From the NCBI GenBank assembly GCA_030266395.1, contig JAJDHX010000003.1:1-63334 (forward strand): a DNA stretch of 63,334 nt, written 5' to 3'. Origin of the DNA: Selenomonadales bacterium OttesenSCG-928-I06. Its GTDB lineage: Bacteria > Bacillota > Negativicutes > Sporomusales > Sporomusaceae. The notes under the pieces were generated by a model. It was given only the letters and a program-made list of their open reading frames with translations, made no database searches and was not told the DNA's origin. Shown piece by piece: positions 53,188 to 62,757 of the stretch (its first letter is position 1; each line of letters begins with the position of its first letter). The position numbers were made by a program, and so were the translations under genes.

Positions 53188-54951
53188 ATTAAAAAAGAAT
53201 TATTATCTGGAAATGAAGCAATTGCTCGAGGCGCCTATGAAGGCGGACTAAAAGCTGCTGCTGCTTATCCAGGAACTCCAAGCACAGAAATACTTGAAAA
53301 TATTTCCAAGTATCAAGAAGTATATGTTGAGTGGTCTCCAAATGAAAAAGTTGCCGCCGAAGTAGCAATAGGTGCATCTTTCGCAGGTGCAAGAGCACTT
53401 ACATCAATGAAACATGTGGGCGTAAATGTAGCTGCTGACCCATTATTCAGTTTTGCCTATACAGGAGTAAATGGCGGATTTGTACTTATATCTGCTGATG
53501 ATCCTGGTTGTCATAGTTCACAAAATGAACAAGATAACAGATATTATGCAAAATTCATGAAAATAATTTTAGTAGAACCTTCAGATAGCCAAGAAGCTAA
53601 AGATTTTACTAAAAACGCTTTTGACATGAGCGAACAATTTGACATGCCTGTTATGGTTAGGACTACAACTCGTATTTCTCACTCAAAAGGTATGGTTACT
53701 CTAGAAGATAGAAAAGAAATTCCCTTAAAACCTTATAAACAAAATGTGCAAAAATATGTAGTTATGCCTGCACAAGCAAGAAGGCTTAGAGTAACATTAG
53801 AGGAAAGACTGGAAAAAGCTGGTGAATTTTCCGAAATATTTCCAGGAAATAAAATTGAAGGAAATGGTAAAGAGTTTGCCATAATCACAAGTGGTGTAGG
53901 TGCTAACTATGCTAGAGAGGCATTAGGGGATAGAGCTACATACTTGAAACTGGGAATGACTTTTCCGTTGCCTAAAAAAATGGTAACTGAATTTATAGAA
54001 AAACATAAAACTGTTTATGTTATAGAAGAAGGAGAACCATTTTTAGAAGAGCAGATTAAAGCACTTGGTCTTAATGTAATTGGTAAAGAGCTTTTCCCTA
54101 ACATGGGTGAATTGACTGCAACTATGATTAGAGAAATTCTCTTAAATGAACCGGCGAAAAAAAATCAAGATTTATTCAGAGCAGAAGATACGCCGATTCG
54201 TCCTCCGGTTTTATGCCCGGGATGTCCGCATAGAGGCGTTTATAGAGTAATTAGAAGAATTAAAAATGCTACTGATGCTATAGTGACAGGTGATATTGGT
54301 TGTTATACTTTGGGTGTTTTGGCACCTCTTAATGCACTTGAAACTTGCATATGTATGGGAGCTAGTGTAAGTGCTGCTATAGGCTTTAAACAAATGATGC
54401 CAGACAGAAAAGTTATTGCAACAATTGGTGACTCTACTTTCTTGCATTCAGGTGTTACCGGTCTTATGGATGCAGTATATAACAAAGCTGCTATTACTTT
54501 AATTATTCTGGATAACTCAATAACTGGAATGACAGGTCATCAGCAAAATCCTTCAACAGGTTTTACTATTAGGAATGAGCCTACTTATAAAGTTGATTTA
54601 GAACAAATGGTTAGAGCGTGTGGAGTTCAGCATGTCTTTAAGGCAAAAGCTTATGACTTTAAAGGTGTGGAAGCCGCTATAGAAAAAGCTATAGGAATTA
54701 ATGATGTTACTGTAGTAATTACTGAACAACCATGTGTTTTGATTGAAAAGAAAAAAGAAATAGTAACTTGCCAAATAAATTCTGAAAATTGTCAAGACTG
54801 CCAAGTTTGTTTAAGATTAGGATGTCCTGCTATCTCTAAACAAGGTGACGGAACTATTGCTATAGATCAGACAATGTGTAATGGTTGTTCACTTTGTATA
54901 CAAGTGTGTAACTTTGATGCTATAGAGAGAGTAGGTGGCACTAATGAGTAA
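53188..54951 (+). CDS. iorA: Indolepyruvate:ferredoxin oxidoreductase alpha subunit
   Basis: KKELLSGNEAIARGAYEGGLKAAAAYPGTPSTEI, GDIGCYTLG, C-terminal 2x[4Fe-4S]; start proposed as ATT at 53188 (the ORF track uses GTG at 53179). Confidence 0.9.
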   Translation: MKKELLSGNEAIARGAYEGGLKAAAAYPGTPSTEILENISKYQEVYVEWSPNEKVAAEVAIGASFAGARALTSMKHVGVNVAADPLFSFAYTGVNGGFVLISADDPGCHSSQNEQDNRYYAKFMKIILVEPSDSQEAKDFTKNAFDMSEQFDMPVMVRTTTRISHSKGMVTLEDRKEIPLKPYKQNVQKYVVMPAQARRLRVTLEERLEKAGEFSEIFPGNKIEGNGKEFAIITSGVGANYAREALGDRATYLKLGMTFPLPKKMVTEFIEKHKTVYVIEEGEPFLEEQIKALGLNVIGKELFPNMGELTATMIREILLNEPAKKNQDLFRAEDTPIRPPVLCPGCPHRGVYRVIRRIKNATDAIVTGDIGCYTLGVLAPLNALETCICMGASVSAAIGFKQMMPDRKVIATIGDSTFLHSGVTGLMDAVYNKAAITLIILDNSITGMTGHQQNPSTGFTIRNEPTYKVDLEQMVRACGVQHVFKAKAYDFKGVEAAIEKAIGINDVTVVITEQPCVLIEKKKEIVTCQINSENCQDCQVCLRLGCPAISKQGDGTIAIDQTMCNGCSLCIQVCNFDAIERVGGTNE

Positions 54952-55519
54952 AACTAAAAATATTTTGATTGTTGGGGTAGGGGGGCAAGGTACTCTTCTT
55001 GCAAGTAAAATTTTAGGACAAGTTGCTCTGCTTTCTGATCTTGATGTAAAACAATCAGAAGTACATGGAATGGCTCAAAGAGGCGGAAGTGTAATAACTT
55101 ATGTCAGACTTGGTGAAAAAATAAGTTCACCTCTTATAGAGAAAAAAGAAGCTGATATAATAATTGCTTTTGAAAAATTAGAAGGAATAAGATGGCTTGA
55201 TTATCTTAAAGAAGATGGAACAATAATAATTAATGATCAAGAAATTTATCCAATGCCGGTAATAATCGGAGCAGCTGATTATCCGGAAAACATTTTTGAA
55301 AAATTAGAAAAAAGCTCTAATAAAACAATAAAAGTAAATGGTCATGAGCTTGCCAAAGGTTTAGGAGAGACAAGAGCATTAAATGTAATTTTGCTTGCTG
55401 TTGCTGCAAAACTTTTACCTTTTGAAAAAGAGGTATGGGAAAAGGCGCTTGTTGATATGGTTCCTAAAAAAGCTCTGGAAATAAATCAAAAAGCATTTGA
55501 ACTTGGGTGGAATTTATAA
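54944..55519 (+). CDS. iorB: Indolepyruvate:ferredoxin oxidoreductase beta subunit
   Basis: ILIVGVGGQGTLLASKILG, SEVHGMAQRGGSVITYVRLG; start at MSKTKN overlapping iorA. Confidence 0.92.
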   Translation: MSKTKNILIVGVGGQGTLLASKILGQVALLSDLDVKQSEVHGMAQRGGSVITYVRLGEKISSPLIEKKEADIIIAFEKLEGIRWLDYLKEDGTIIINDQEIYPMPVIIGAADYPENIFEKLEKSSNKTIKVNGHELAKGLGETRALNVILLAVAAKLLPFEKEVWEKALVDMVPKKALEINQKAFELGWNL

Positions 55520-55521
55520 AA

Positions 55522-56157
55522 ATGAAATATCAAGGAATATTGTTTGATCTTGACGGTACTTTAGTAGATAATTCGGAACTTGTGATTACATCTTTTCAGT
55601 ATATATTTAAAACTCATTTAAATATGGATTTAGAGCCAGAAGATATTTATCCTTATTTCGGCAGACCTTTAATAGAGGCTTTTCGTGAGTTGGCACCAGA
55701 AAATGAGGATCTTATTGAAACTTACAGAGCATATGAAAATCCGCGTGGAGATGAGATGGCTCATTTGGTGGAAGGTGCTAAAGAAGTATTAATAAAACTT
55801 TATGAATCTGGTATTAAGCTTGCAATTGTTTCTTCCAGAAATTCAAAAAGCTTACATCACGAACTGGAAATAAGGGCTGTGGATCAGTATTTTCAAGTGA
55901 TTATAGGCTGTGATGATAGTGAAAAACACAAACCTGATAAGGAGCCTGTTGAAAAAGCATTAAAAAATCTTGGGCTCAAAAGTGAAGATTGTCTTTTTGT
56001 TGGAGACAGTCCATATGACATGATGAGTGCTAAAGGGGCAGGGGTTAAGACTGCTCTTGTGAGGTGGACAAACGTTCCTTGGGCAGATGTGGAAAAGTGT
56101 TATCCTGATTATATTTTGGAAACAATGTTTGATTTATTGGAAATATGTGAAGTATAA
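55522..56157 (+). CDS. HAD-family hydrolase (PpaX/Gph-like phosphatase)
   Basis: GILFDLDGTLVDNSELV, HKPDKEPVEKAL, FVGDSPYDMMSAKGAG. Confidence 0.88.
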   Translation: MKYQGILFDLDGTLVDNSELVITSFQYIFKTHLNMDLEPEDIYPYFGRPLIEAFRELAPENEDLIETYRAYENPRGDEMAHLVEGAKEVLIKLYESGIKLAIVSSRNSKSLHHELEIRAVDQYFQVIIGCDDSEKHKPDKEPVEKALKNLGLKSEDCLFVGDSPYDMMSAKGAGVKTALVRWTNVPWADVEKCYPDYILETMFDLLEICEV

Positions 56158-56176
56158 TATAATTATAGTTTGGTTG

Positions 56177-56204
56177 TTAAAAGGAGAATTAGTTCTCCTT
56201 TTAA
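56177..56204 (+). terminator. Hairpin after the HAD hydrolase
   Basis: ttaaaaggagaa-ttag-ttctccttttaa. Confidence 0.75.
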
Positions 56205-56234
56205 TTTTAAATAAAAGAAAAAGGGGGTTGTTTT

Positions 56235-57035
56235 ATGGTAAGACTTGCTATAATTGGTGGTACAGGTGTATATGATTTTGATATGCATGTTATGGAAAAA
56301 ATTACTTTTGAAGAAATAGAAACTCCTTATGGTAGAGTGAAATTCAAAATTGTTGAACATGGCGGTAGAAGTGTAGCTTTTATTCCCAGACATGGCGCAC
56401 AACACTCCATTGTTCCTAATAAAATAAATTATCGTGCTAATATATGGGCTATCAAGAAAATGGGTGCGGAAAGTATTATTTCTACTAGTGCTGTAGGTTC
56501 TACAAGGCTTTTTATCAGACCAGGAGATTTTCTAATTCCTCATCAATTTTTAGATTTTACAAAAAGCAGAGAAAGCACGTTTTTTGATTCACCGGAAAGA
56601 GGCGTAGTTCATGTTGATTTAACAAACCCTTATTGTTCCAGAATGAATCTAATGTTAGTTCAAGTTGCAGAAGATTTAGGGTTTAAATGTCATGATAGAG
56701 GAACATATGTTTGTACTGAAGGACCTCGTTTTGAGACAACGGCAGAAATAGAGATGTTTGGTAATTTGGGTGGAGATGTAGTAGGGATGACAAATGTTCC
56801 TGAGGTAGTTTTAGCAAGAGAAGCTGAAATATGTTATTCTACTATTTGTTTAGTTACCAACTTTGGGGCAGGGACTTCGCTTACTAACTTAACACATAAA
56901 GAAGTTGTAGATACAATGAAAGCTAATATGCACAATGTTAGAAATTTCATACTTGCGGCAATGGAAAGAATAGAGTTTTTACCTGAGTGTCCGTGCAGAA
57001 ATTCCTTAGCAGAGTATGGTGGATTTAAACTATAA
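56235..57035 (+). CDS. mtnP: S-methyl-5'-thioadenosine phosphorylase
   Basis: AIIGGTGVYDF, PRHGAQHSIVPNKINYRANIWA, EGPRFETTAEIEMF, GMTNVPEVVLAREAEICY. Confidence 0.93.
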   Translation: MVRLAIIGGTGVYDFDMHVMEKITFEEIETPYGRVKFKIVEHGGRSVAFIPRHGAQHSIVPNKINYRANIWAIKKMGAESIISTSAVGSTRLFIRPGDFLIPHQFLDFTKSRESTFFDSPERGVVHVDLTNPYCSRMNLMLVQVAEDLGFKCHDRGTYVCTEGPRFETTAEIEMFGNLGGDVVGMTNVPEVVLAREAEICYSTICLVTNFGAGTSLTNLTHKEVVDTMKANMHNVRNFILAAMERIEFLPECPCRNSLAEYGGFKL

Positions 57036-57054
57036 AAATTATAGAATTAAATTG

Positions 57055-57104
57055 TTAAAAACATATAGAGTTTCTTGCTTTTGCATAAACTTATATGTTT
57101 TTAA
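57055..57104 (+). terminator. Hairpin between mtnP and mtnA
   Basis: ttaaaaacatata..agttt/aaact..tatatgtttttaa. Confidence 0.6.
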
Positions 57105-57128
57105 TATTATTTATATATAAATAAAAAA

Positions 57129-58190
57129 ATGGAGAGAGAAAAGTTGGAAGCTATATATTGGTCGGATGATTCGCTTAAAATATTAAATCAAACCTTATTG
57201 CCTATAAAAGTTGAATATAAAATTTGTACTAAGTGGCAAGATGTAGAGATTGCCATTAAACGACTTGAAGTGAGAGGTGCTCCTCTGATTGGGGTAGTAG
57301 CTGCTTATGGGGTTGTTTTAGGTGCTATTCAATATAAAAATGATTTTAATAATTCAAATGATTTTAAAGAAAAAATAAGAGAAGTTTCTTATAGGCTTTC
57401 ACAAACAAGGCCAACTGCTGTAAATTTATTTTGGGCTATAGAAAAAATGATTGCTGTTTTAAATAATATTTCTGAAACTACTGATGCAGAAATTATATTA
57501 AAGCTGAAACAGGAAGCCGATAAGATTTTTTCGGATAATAAAGAGAGCAATGAAAAGCTGGCATTATATGGTGCTGAGCTATTTACTAAGCCTGTAAATG
57601 TTTTAACTTATTGTAATACCGGTACTCTGGCAACAGCTGCTTGCGGTACTGCACTTGGTGTAATCAGAGCAGCTTATGATCAAAAGAAAATAGTGAAAGT
57701 TTATGCTGCTGAAACCAGACCACTTCTCCAAGGTGCGAGGCTAACTGCTTTTGAGTTGATGCAGGATAAAATAGATGTAACTTTAATTACTGACAATATG
57801 GTAGGCTGGTTAATGAAAAACAAGATGGTAGAAGCTTGTATTGTTGGTGCAGACAGAATTGCAGCAAATGGTGATACCGCAAATAAAATTGGTACATACA
57901 CTATTGCTGTTTTAGCAAAAGAACATAATATACCTTTTTATGTAGCAGCTCCTTTATCTACATTTGACTTTACAATTTCATCAGGAAAAGATATTGTAAT
58001 AGAAGAACGGGAAAAAGAGGAAATAATTTCTTTTGGTTCTTCAATAACTGCTCCTTTAGATGTAAAAGTGTTTAATCCGGCTTTTGATGTAACAAACAGT
58101 GAACTAATTTCTGCAATAATAACAGAAAAAGGTATTTTAAAATATCCTTATAGTGAATCTATAAGTAAAATATGCAGAGAAGAGGCTTGA
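57129..58190 (+). CDS. mtnA: S-methyl-5-thioribose-1-phosphate isomerase
   Basis: RGAPLIGVVAAYG, TYCNTGTLATAACGTALG, ETRPLLQGARLTAFEL, GADRIAANGDTANKIGTY; start may be TTG at 57144 (MEAIYWSDDS). Confidence 0.94.
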   Translation: MEREKLEAIYWSDDSLKILNQTLLPIKVEYKICTKWQDVEIAIKRLEVRGAPLIGVVAAYGVVLGAIQYKNDFNNSNDFKEKIREVSYRLSQTRPTAVNLFWAIEKMIAVLNNISETTDAEIILKLKQEADKIFSDNKESNEKLALYGAELFTKPVNVLTYCNTGTLATAACGTALGVIRAAYDQKKIVKVYAAETRPLLQGARLTAFELMQDKIDVTLITDNMVGWLMKNKMVEACIVGADRIAANGDTANKIGTYTIAVLAKEHNIPFYVAAPLSTFDFTISSGKDIVIEEREKEEIISFGSSITAPLDVKVFNPAFDVTNSELISAIITEKGILKYPYSESISKICREEA

Positions 58191-58193
58191 AAA

Positions 58194-59450
58194 ATGGGTA
58201 ATCAGGGATCTATTATCAGAGACATTAACTTAAAGAAAACTGGTATGGATAAGATAAATTGGGCTAAGAATTTTATGCCTGTTTTAAATATACTAAACAC
58301 AGAGTATGCAGAATCAAAACCGTTAAAAGGTAAAACAGTTGTAGTTACAATACATATTGAGGCAAAAACTGCCTGCTTTGTTCTTACTTTAAAAAATTTA
58401 GGGGCAAATGTAGTTTTAGCAGGTTGCAATCCGCTTTCTACTCAAGATGATGTAGCTGCTGCTTTGGTAGATTTGGGTGTAAAGGTTTTTGCCTGGTATG
58501 ACTGCACTCCAGAAGAATATGATGATTTTCTAAATAAAGCATTAAGCGAAAATCCTGATATCATAGTAGATGATGGGGGAGACTTAACTGCACTTTTGCA
58601 TAATACCAGACCAGAACTTATTAAAAATATTTTGGGTGGTTCAGAAGAAACAACAACAGGAGTTATGCGTCTTAGAATTTTAGAGAAACAAGGAAAATTA
58701 AAGTTTCCAATAGTTGCCGTTAATGATGCTTATTGCAAATATCTTTTTGATAATAGATACGGAACAGGTCAATCTACATTTGACGGTCTTTTTAGAACAA
58801 CTAATTTATCTATAGCGGGTAAAACAATGGTTGTTGCTGGCTATGGCTGGTGTGGAAAAGGCATTGCAATGAGAGCTAAAGGTCTTGGTGCCAATGTTGT
58901 GGTGACTGAAATTGATCCTATAAAAGCAATGGAAGCAGCATTTGATGGTTTTAGAGTAATGCCAATGCAGGAAGCTGCTAAAATTGGTGATATGTTTATT
59001 ACTGTTACAGGTTGTAAAGATGTTATAACAAAAGAACACTTGAAAGTAATGAAGTCTGGTGCGGTGATGGCAAATGCAGGTCATTTTGATGTTGAAATAA
59101 ACAAAAATCACCTTAAGGAACTTTCGGTTTCTGCTAAACGGGTTAAAAAAGATATAGAAGAATTTACTTTTGCAGATGGTAAAAAGGTTTATCTTCTTGC
59201 TCAAGGCAGACTTATAAATTTAGCTTCAGGTGATGGACATCCAGTTGAAATCATGGATTTATCATTTGCTATGCAAACATTAACTATTCTCTATATTAAC
59301 GAACATCATAAAGAGTTAACTCCTAAAGTTTATGACGTTGCTTCAGAACTTAATGAAAAAGTGGCTTTATTAAAAATTAAGTCTATGGGAATAGAAATAG
59401 ATAAACTTACTGAGGAACAGTATAATTATATATATAATAATCATGAATAA
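58194..59450 (+). CDS. Adenosylhomocysteinase-family protein (archaeal/thermophile-like short form)
   Basis: HIEAKTACFVLTLKNLGANVVLAGCNPLSTQDDVAAAL, NDAYCKYLFDNRYGTGQS, VAGYGWCGKGIAMRAKGLGANVVVTEIDP. Confidence 0.9.
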   Translation: MGNQGSIIRDINLKKTGMDKINWAKNFMPVLNILNTEYAESKPLKGKTVVVTIHIEAKTACFVLTLKNLGANVVLAGCNPLSTQDDVAAALVDLGVKVFAWYDCTPEEYDDFLNKALSENPDIIVDDGGDLTALLHNTRPELIKNILGGSEETTTGVMRLRILEKQGKLKFPIVAVNDAYCKYLFDNRYGTGQSTFDGLFRTTNLSIAGKTMVVAGYGWCGKGIAMRAKGLGANVVVTEIDPIKAMEAAFDGFRVMPMQEAAKIGDMFITVTGCKDVITKEHLKVMKSGAVMANAGHFDVEINKNHLKELSVSAKRVKKDIEEFTFADGKKVYLLAQGRLINLASGDGHPVEIMDLSFAMQTLTILYINEHHKELTPKVYDVASELNEKVALLKIKSMGIEIDKLTEEQYNYIYNNHE

Positions 59451-59473
59451 AATTAAATGCTTTTGGAGTAGGT

Positions 59474-60142
59474 ATGAAGATTATACAAATTAAAGAAAAA
59501 ATAATTAATACTGCTTTAGAACTTCAAAAAAAAGGTTTGGTTGCAGGTACTTGGGGCAATATAAGTGCTAAGATTGACGATGATATAATTGCAATAACTC
59601 CTTCTGGGATGGATTACAATAAACTTAAAACAGAGGATATAGTTATTGTTGATAGTCAAGGCAATGTACAAGAAAGTAATAGGGAAGGGGTAAAACCTTC
59701 TTCAGAATTGCTTTTGCATTTGGCGATTTATGATAAAAGACCGGATTTACAGGCTATAGTTCATACTCATAGTACTTATGCGAGTGTCTTTGCAGTAGCC
59801 AGAAAAGAAATACCACCGATAATAGAGGATTTAGTGCAAATTGTAGGTGGTAGTGTAGAAGTTGCCGACTATGCATTGCCCGGAAGCAGTACACTGGCCT
59901 TAAATGCTGCACTTTCTTTGCAAGATAAAATGGCTGTTATTCTGGCCAGCCATGGATTGGTTGGCGGGGGAAGAGTACTGGAAGAAGCTCTTTTAGTTTG
60001 CGAGATTGTAGAAAAAGCAGCTAAGATATGCTTGTTTGGGAATCTTTTGGGCGGTTGTGCAGTTTTAGATGAGGAAGATGTCAGTGTGATGCATGATTTT
60101 TACTTAAAACACTATAGCAAACCTTTGCTTGAGGAAGATTAA
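59474..60142 (+). CDS. Class II aldolase/adducin family protein (Ald2-like candidate)
   Basis: GTWGNISAKI, PSSELLLHLAIY, AIVHTHSTYASVFAV, LASHGLVGGG. Confidence 0.92.
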   Translation: MKIIQIKEKIINTALELQKKGLVAGTWGNISAKIDDDIIAITPSGMDYNKLKTEDIVIVDSQGNVQESNREGVKPSSELLLHLAIYDKRPDLQAIVHTHSTYASVFAVARKEIPPIIEDLVQIVGGSVEVADYALPGSSTLALNAALSLQDKMAVILASHGLVGGGRVLEEALLVCEIVEKAAKICLFGNLLGGCAVLDEEDVSVMHDFYLKHYSKPLLEED

Positions 60143-60168
60143 TAAAATTATGATAAGAGGTTGTAGAT

Positions 60169-61431
60169 ATGTCAGGTATTTTACTTAAAAATGGACAAGT
60201 ACTTCTGCCAAATGGAGAAGTTGAACTGTCTGATGTTTATGTAGTTGGCTCTGAAATAAAAAAAATAGGTCTTGATTTACAAGAAAAAAATGCGGAAATT
60301 ATAGATTGCCAAGATAAATTAATTACACCTGGTTTTATTGATGCACATGGACATATGGCCATGACTCTTTTTAGAAGTTATGGTGATGATCTTAATTTAA
60401 TGGATTGGCTCAATTTAAAGATTTGGCCGGCTGAAGCAAAGCTTACTGGTGAAGATGTTTATTGGGGAACAATGCTGGCTGTTGCAGAAATGATAAAATC
60501 TGGTACAACAACTGCTGCTGATATGTACTTTTTTATGGATGAAGTTGCCAGAGCAGTTGATGAAAGCGGCTTTAGAGCATCTCTTTCTAGAGGTATAACA
60601 AGTACAGAAGGCTTAAAACAAAATGAAGAGCTTTTTAATAATTTTCATAATTCGGCAGATGGCAGAATTACTGTAATGCTTGGACCACATGCCATTTATA
60701 CTTGTTCTTTAGACTTCTTAAAAGAAACTATAAAAATGGCAGAAAAGTTGAATTGCCCAATACATATACATGTTTCTGAAACTACTATAGAAGTAGAAAA
60801 TTGCATGAAAGAACATGGCAGATCACCTGTAGAAGTTTTGGATTCAATAGGATTATTTGAAGTTCCGACTTTAGCCGCACATTGTGTTCATATGTCTGAT
60901 AAAGATATTCAGATAATGGCTGAGAAAAATGTGAAAGTTGCTCATAATCCTGGCAGTAATATGAAACTTGCCAGTGGGGTAGCTCCTGTTCCTAAAATGT
61001 TAGCTGCAAATATGTGTGTAGCTTTAGCAACAGATGGTGCTTCCTCAAATAATAATTTAAATATGCTTCATGAAATTAGATTGGCAGCTTTGCTTCATAA
61101 AGTTTATAACCTGGATCCGTTGGCAGTGCCGGCAAAAACAGCTCTTAGTATGGCTACCAGGAGTGGGGCGGAGGCTTTGAATCTTGGAAAAGTCGGGGAA
61201 TTAAAAGAAGGCTATAAAGCAGATATTACTATTTTTAACACAACTGATGTGCATTGGTGTCCAAAACATGATTTGAGATCTTTGCTTGTTTATGCCGGAA
61301 ATTCCAGTGATGTAGATACTGTTATAATTAACGGGAAAAAAGTTTTGAGTAATAAAAAACTATTGACAATTGACGAAGAAAGAGTAGTTTTTGAGGCTAA
61401 TAGAAGAGCTTTTAAATTGACAGAAAAATAA
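60169..61431 (+). CDS. 5-methylthioadenosine/S-adenosylhomocysteine deaminase family amidohydrolase
   Basis: PGFIDAHGHMAMTLFRSYGDDLNLMDWL, HIHVSETTIEVE, AHCVHMSDKDI, ATDGASSNNNLNML. Confidence 0.92.
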   Translation: MSGILLKNGQVLLPNGEVELSDVYVVGSEIKKIGLDLQEKNAEIIDCQDKLITPGFIDAHGHMAMTLFRSYGDDLNLMDWLNLKIWPAEAKLTGEDVYWGTMLAVAEMIKSGTTTAADMYFFMDEVARAVDESGFRASLSRGITSTEGLKQNEELFNNFHNSADGRITVMLGPHAIYTCSLDFLKETIKMAEKLNCPIHIHVSETTIEVENCMKEHGRSPVEVLDSIGLFEVPTLAAHCVHMSDKDIQIMAEKNVKVAHNPGSNMKLASGVAPVPKMLAANMCVALATDGASSNNNLNMLHEIRLAALLHKVYNLDPLAVPAKTALSMATRSGAEALNLGKVGELKEGYKADITIFNTTDVHWCPKHDLRSLLVYAGNSSDVDTVIINGKKVLSNKKLLTIDEERVVFEANRRAFKLTEK

Positions 61432-61542
61432 AACATTAGTAAAAACTATAGATTTTATATTGATTTTTCTCTATAATAGAAGTGCAAATAAAAATTTTTA
61501 CTGGACTGGGGCTGTTTTGTAAAAAACGGGGGGACAGAAATT

Positions 61543-62709
61543 TTGTTTGAAGAATCAGCGAAGATGAAAGAATTTGAATCAGCAATATTTACTCAAATAG
61601 ATGAGTTGATTGCTGTAGAAAAAGCTAATGGTAAAGATGTGATTATGCTAAATATTGGTAATCCTGATTTGCCGCCTGCACCTCATGTTATGAAGGTGCT
61701 AAACGAAAGTGTGTCTAATCCTGATAACTATGGTTATATGTTGGGATTTGGTGTACCAGAACTTTTGAAAGCTATAGCTGATTGGTATGAAAAAAATTAT
61801 GGAGTTAAAGTAGATCCTGATAGTGAAGTTCTTACATTACTTGGATCTCAGGAAGGTCTTGCACATATATTCTTTTCTTTAATAAATCCTGGAGATGTAG
61901 TGCTTGTTCCTGACCCTGGTTATCCTATATTTGAGTTTGCGCCAAGAGTGGCTGGTGCCGAAATATATAGGATGCCGCTTAAAGAAGAAAACAACTATCT
62001 TCCAGATTTAAAAGCAATTGATAAAGAAATATTAAGAAAAGCTAAGGCTATGATTCTTAATTATCCTAATAATCCTTTGGCTGCTACAGCTCCAAGAGAG
62101 TTTTTAGAAGAGGTAGTTGAGTTTGCCAAAGAAAACGAGATACTAATTTGTTATGATTTTGCTTACAGCACTTTGGTAGAAGAAGATGTTGAATCAATTA
62201 GCATCTTGAGTATTCCTGGTGCTAAAGATGTAGCAATTGAATTTAACTCTTTGTCTAAAACCTTTAGTTTACCAGGTTGTCGTTTGGGTTATGTTCTTGG
62301 CAACAGTAAAGCATTAGGTATGTTGGCTAAATTAAAATCTTATTTTGATTATGGTATATTTTATCCTTTGCAAAAAGCGGCAATAGCTGCCTTGACAGGA
62401 CCGCAAGAATGTGTAAAAGAAACAGCTCAAATCTATCAAAGACGCAGGAAGATTGTTGCTGATGCTTTGAAAGAACTGGGTTTTGGGATAAAAACTCCAA
62501 AAGCTACTATGTATGTTTGGGCTAGTATTCCGGGTGAGCAAAGTTCTTATGATTTTGCAGTAGCAATGCTAAAAGAGGCTTCCGTTTCTGTGGTTCCTGG
62601 AGAATGTTTTGGAGAATGTGGTAAAGGATACATACGAGTTGCTTTGGTTGAAAATGAAGAAAGATTAGTAGAAGCAATGCGTCGTGTTAAATCTTGGTTA
62701 AATAAATAA
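61543..62709 (+). CDS. PLP-dependent class I/II aminotransferase (LL-DAP-aminotransferase-like)
   Basis: LNIGNPDLPPAP, PGYPIFE, NYPNNPLAATA, NSLSKTFSLPGCRLGY. Confidence 0.9.
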   Translation: MFEESAKMKEFESAIFTQIDELIAVEKANGKDVIMLNIGNPDLPPAPHVMKVLNESVSNPDNYGYMLGFGVPELLKAIADWYEKNYGVKVDPDSEVLTLLGSQEGLAHIFFSLINPGDVVLVPDPGYPIFEFAPRVAGAEIYRMPLKEENNYLPDLKAIDKEILRKAKAMILNYPNNPLAATAPREFLEEVVEFAKENEILICYDFAYSTLVEEDVESISILSIPGAKDVAIEFNSLSKTFSLPGCRLGYVLGNSKALGMLAKLKSYFDYGIFYPLQKAAIAALTGPQECVKETAQIYQRRRKIVADALKELGFGIKTPKATMYVWASIPGEQSSYDFAVAMLKEASVSVVPGECFGECGKGYIRVALVENEERLVEAMRRVKSWLNK

Positions 62710-62757
62710 AATAATATAAATACAAATTAAGAGGAAAAAAAGGAGAGTGTATTAAAA

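Noticed and set aside
61543-62709. Aminotransferase as MtnE of the universal methionine salvage pathway
   Set aside because: Separated from the salvage genes by a gap with its own leader, resembles LL-DAP/alanine-type aminotransferases, and other MSP genes are absent locally; specificity cannot be assigned.
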